Shown one piece after another: positions 61,950-64,000 of a stretch of 64,000 nt of DNA. The number at the start of each line of letters is the position of its first letter. Positions within the stretch are counted from its first letter, which is position 1. Below the pieces are notes generated by a model. The model was not told the origin of the DNA, did not search any database, and saw nothing but the letters and a program-made list of their open reading frames with translations. The position numbers were made by a program, and so were the translations under genes. Source of the stretch: Opitutaceae bacterium (GTDB taxonomy: Bacteria; Verrucomicrobiota; Verrucomicrobiia; Opitutales; Opitutaceae); assembly GCA_028284385.1 (NCBI GenBank), contig JANQRT010000060.1, forward strand, positions 372,001 through 436,000, read 5' to 3'.

Positions 61950-64000
61950 ATGCTTTCCTTTTTCTTTAAGAAATTCGCAGGACGCTCCAATCGCAAGTGG
62001 TTGAAGTCTTGCACGCCAACAGTCGCCAGGATCAACGAGCTTGACGAATCCTACAAGGCTCTCAGCGACAGCGAACTGCAAAGCCACACCGAAAAATTTC
62101 GGGAGCGTTTCCAAAATGGCGAAACACTCGACGATCTGCTGCCTGAAGCGTTTGCTACGGTCAAGAATGCCGCACGACGGTTGCTTGGCAGCACGGTTTC
62201 CGTTGTGGGGCAGGAACTCGAATGGGATATGGTTCACTACGACGTCCAGCTCATTGGGGGGATGGCGTTGCATCAAGGTCGTATTGCTGAAATGGCTACA
62301 GGGGAAGGTAAAACATTGGTTGCTACGCTGCCTCTGTATTTGAATTCGCTTGCCTCAAGAAATACTCAACTAGTCACAGTTAACGAGTATTTGGCTCAGC
62401 GCGATTCGGAATGGATGGGTCATATCTATAAGTTTCTAGGATTGACGGTTGGCTGTATCAAGAATCAGCAGCCTCCCGATTTGAAGCGGGAAATGTATGG
62501 CTGCGATATTACATATGGCACTTCTTCAGAATTTGGATTCGATTATCTGCGCGACAATGGAATGGCTCATAGCAAGGAGGAGCAGGTCCAGCGCGATCAT
62601 TTCTTCATCATAATCGACGAGGTGGATTCGATTCTCGTCGATGAAGCGCGAACCCCTCTTATCATTTCAGGTCCCGCTCCCATACAACGGGAACAGCCTT
62701 ACACTAAAATGAAGCCAGGTATCCAAAGACTGGTTTCAAAACAGAATAAGCTGTGCAATGGTTTGATCTCCGAAGCGAAGAAGAATCTAGATGAGAATAG
62801 TGAGGACACGGATACTTGGGATGCCGGTCTAAAGATGCTTCAGGTGAAGCTTGGAATGCCCAAGAACAAGCAACTTCTTCGTCTAATCGAAAATGGAGAA
62901 TATAGAAAGCTTCTAGACAAAGCAGACTTGGAGATGCACAGCGATATGAATAAGGAAAAGCTGTTCCAGTTAAAGGAAGAGCTTTTCTACGTCATCGATG
63001 AAAAGCAGCGCCAAGCTGACCTCACCGAGAAGGGTCGCACTGATCTTAGCCCTGACGATCCAGATGGTTTTACGCTGCCCGATTTAGCTACTCGATTTAG
63101 TCAGCTCGACAAGGACGATTCCCTAAGCCAGGAGGAGAAAGACGCTATCAAGCTTCAGGAACAGGAGAAATCTGAGGTCATTGGCGAGGACATACATGCC
63201 GTTAGTCAGCTCCTAAGAGCTTATGCCCTTTACGAGCGCGACGTTGAGTATGTTGTCCAAGAGGGTAAGGTTGTGATCGTCGACGAAAATACCGGCCGCA
63301 TTATGCCTGGTCGCAGATGGGGAGATGGTCTCCATCAGGCAGTAGAGGCGAAGGAAGCGGTTACGATCGAAAGGGAGTCGCGTACTTACGCCACCATTAC
63401 GGTTCAGAATTATTTCCGCATGTACGAAAAGCTCTCTGGCATGACGGGAACCGCTGAAACCGAGGCGATGGAATTCAAGGATATCTACGGTTTAGGAGTG
63501 GCCATAATTCCTACCAATAAGCCTAATATCCGAGTCGACGACAACGACGTGATTTTCAAAACCCGTCGCGAAAAGTACAATGCGGCTTTAGACGATATTG
63601 AAGAGGCTCACAAGCAAGGTCAGCCGGTTCTCGTCGGTACGGTCTCCGTGGATGCGTCTGAAGTCCTGAGTCGAATGCTGCGCCGTCGCAATATTCCTCA
63701 CAATGTTCTGAATGCCAAATACCACCAGCAAGAAGCTGAAATCGTAACTCGAGCTGGTATTCGTGGAACGGTTACAATCGCTACCAACATGGCTGGTCGT
63801 GGTACCGATATTAAATTAGGTGATGGCGTCAAGGATGCGGGTGGCCTGCTCGTATTGGGAACGGAACGACATGAATCTCGACGGATTGACCGTCAGCTTC
63901 GTGGTCGGTGTTCGAGACAGGGCGATCCTGGCCGGACTAAATTCTTCATTTCCTTGGAAGACGATCTAATGCGACTCTTCTCGAACTCGACGATGGTCTC
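61950..64000 (+). CDS. secA: Protein translocase ATPase SecA (3' end beyond window)
   Basis: 683 codons are visible and the frame is open at the window end. Order: N-terminal helix, Walker [59 protein letters not shown], then a preprotein-binding domain with an insertion of about 60 residues relative to E. coli, [46 protein letters not shown] and motif [18 protein letters not shown]. The insertion and the Cys in motif VI resemble SecA of PVC and Bacteroidetes lineages as I recall them. ATG 61950 has no ribosome-binding site. Confidence 0.97.
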   Translation, partial: MLSFFFKKFAGRSNRKWLKSCTPTVARINELDESYKALSDSELQSHTEKFRERFQNGETLDDLLPEAFATVKNAARRLLGSTVSVVGQELEWDMVHYDVQLIGGMALHQGRIAEMATGEGKTLVATLPLYLNSLASRNTQLVTVNEYLAQRDSEWMGHIYKFLGLTVGCIKNQQPPDLKREMYGCDITYGTSSEFGFDYLRDNGMAHSKEEQVQRDHFFIIIDEVDSILVDEARTPLIISGPAPIQREQPYTKMKPGIQRLVSKQNKLCNGLISEAKKNLDENSEDTDTWDAGLKMLQVKLGMPKNKQLLRLIENGEYRKLLDKADLEMHSDMNKEKLFQLKEELFYVIDEKQRQADLTEKGRTDLSPDDPDGFTLPDLATRFSQLDKDDSLSQEEKDAIKLQEQEKSEVIGEDIHAVSQLLRAYALYERDVEYVVQEGKVVIVDENTGRIMPGRRWGDGLHQAVEAKEAVTIERESRTYATITVQNYFRMYEKLSGMTGTAETEAMEFKDIYGLGVAIIPTNKPNIRVDDNDVIFKTRREKYNAALDDIEEAHKQGQPVLVGTVSVDASEVLSRMLRRRNIPHNVLNAKYHQQEAEIVTRAGIRGTVTIATNMAGRGTDIKLGDGVKDAGGLLVLGTERHESRRIDRQLRGRCSRQGDPGRTKFFISLEDDLMRLFSNSTMV

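Overview
The window is a 64 kb stretch of a bacterial chromosome dominated by the core transcription and translation gene cluster, in gene-dense Gram-negative DNA with no mobile elements, phage genes or CRISPR array that I can see. Several features point to Verrucomicrobiota, most likely class Opitutae: LL-diaminopimelate aminotransferase (dapL), a SecA with the long preprotein-domain insertion and [11 protein letters not shown] motif VI that I associate with the PVC and Bacteroidetes groups, a TPR/ExbB/ExbD/TonB operon, and many ribosomal-protein genes that start without a Shine-Dalgarno sequence. The assignment is inference from gene content, because no 16S gene is present.

Layout. 1-5.4 kb: the end of nadA, then nadB, two Gfo/Idh/MocA oxidoreductases and dapL. 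5.5-8.05 kb (minus strand): an RRM RNA-binding protein, ruvB and a disordered Arg/Asn-rich protein. 8.4-13.4 kb: an all-alpha dUTPase, then a TPR-exbB-exbD-tonB envelope energy operon. 13.5-26.2 kb: tRNA-Thr, tuf, tRNA-Trp, secE, nusG, rplK, rplA, rplJ, rplL, rpoB, rpoC. 26.3-28.1 kb (minus strand): a spore-photoproduct-lyase-like radical SAM gene overlapping a nucleosidase-like gene, a two-gene unit splitting rpoC from the next block. 28.4-45.6 kb: rpsL-rpsG-fusA-rpsJ and the S10, spc and alpha operons through rplQ, without tuf, rpmD, adk, map, infA or rpmJ in their usual places. 45.7-54.3 kb: a membrane zinc-ribbon protein, guaA, a secreted protein, hisD-hisC-hisB-hisH, gltA and an inner-membrane protein. 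54.5-57.7 kb: acpS-nnr-dprA. 57.7-59.6 kb (minus strand): trpG-nrdR-unknown-HIT. 59.7-64 kb: tgt, a UDP-glucuronate decarboxylase and the 5' two thirds of secA.

The most unusual signals are two apparent losses of structural zinc sites in otherwise intact enzymes. RpoC keeps its N-terminal zinc finger, but three of the four cysteines of the second zinc site are Ser/Asp/Ser. Tgt has Leu/Asn/Asn where the three zinc cysteines should be, with flanking residues and the zinc histidine kept. Also notable are the radical SAM/nucleosidase pair and acidic or Lys/Ala-rich tails on several ribosomal proteins. I found no wholly new multi-gene system that I can defend strongly; the radical SAM/nucleosidase pair is the best candidate.
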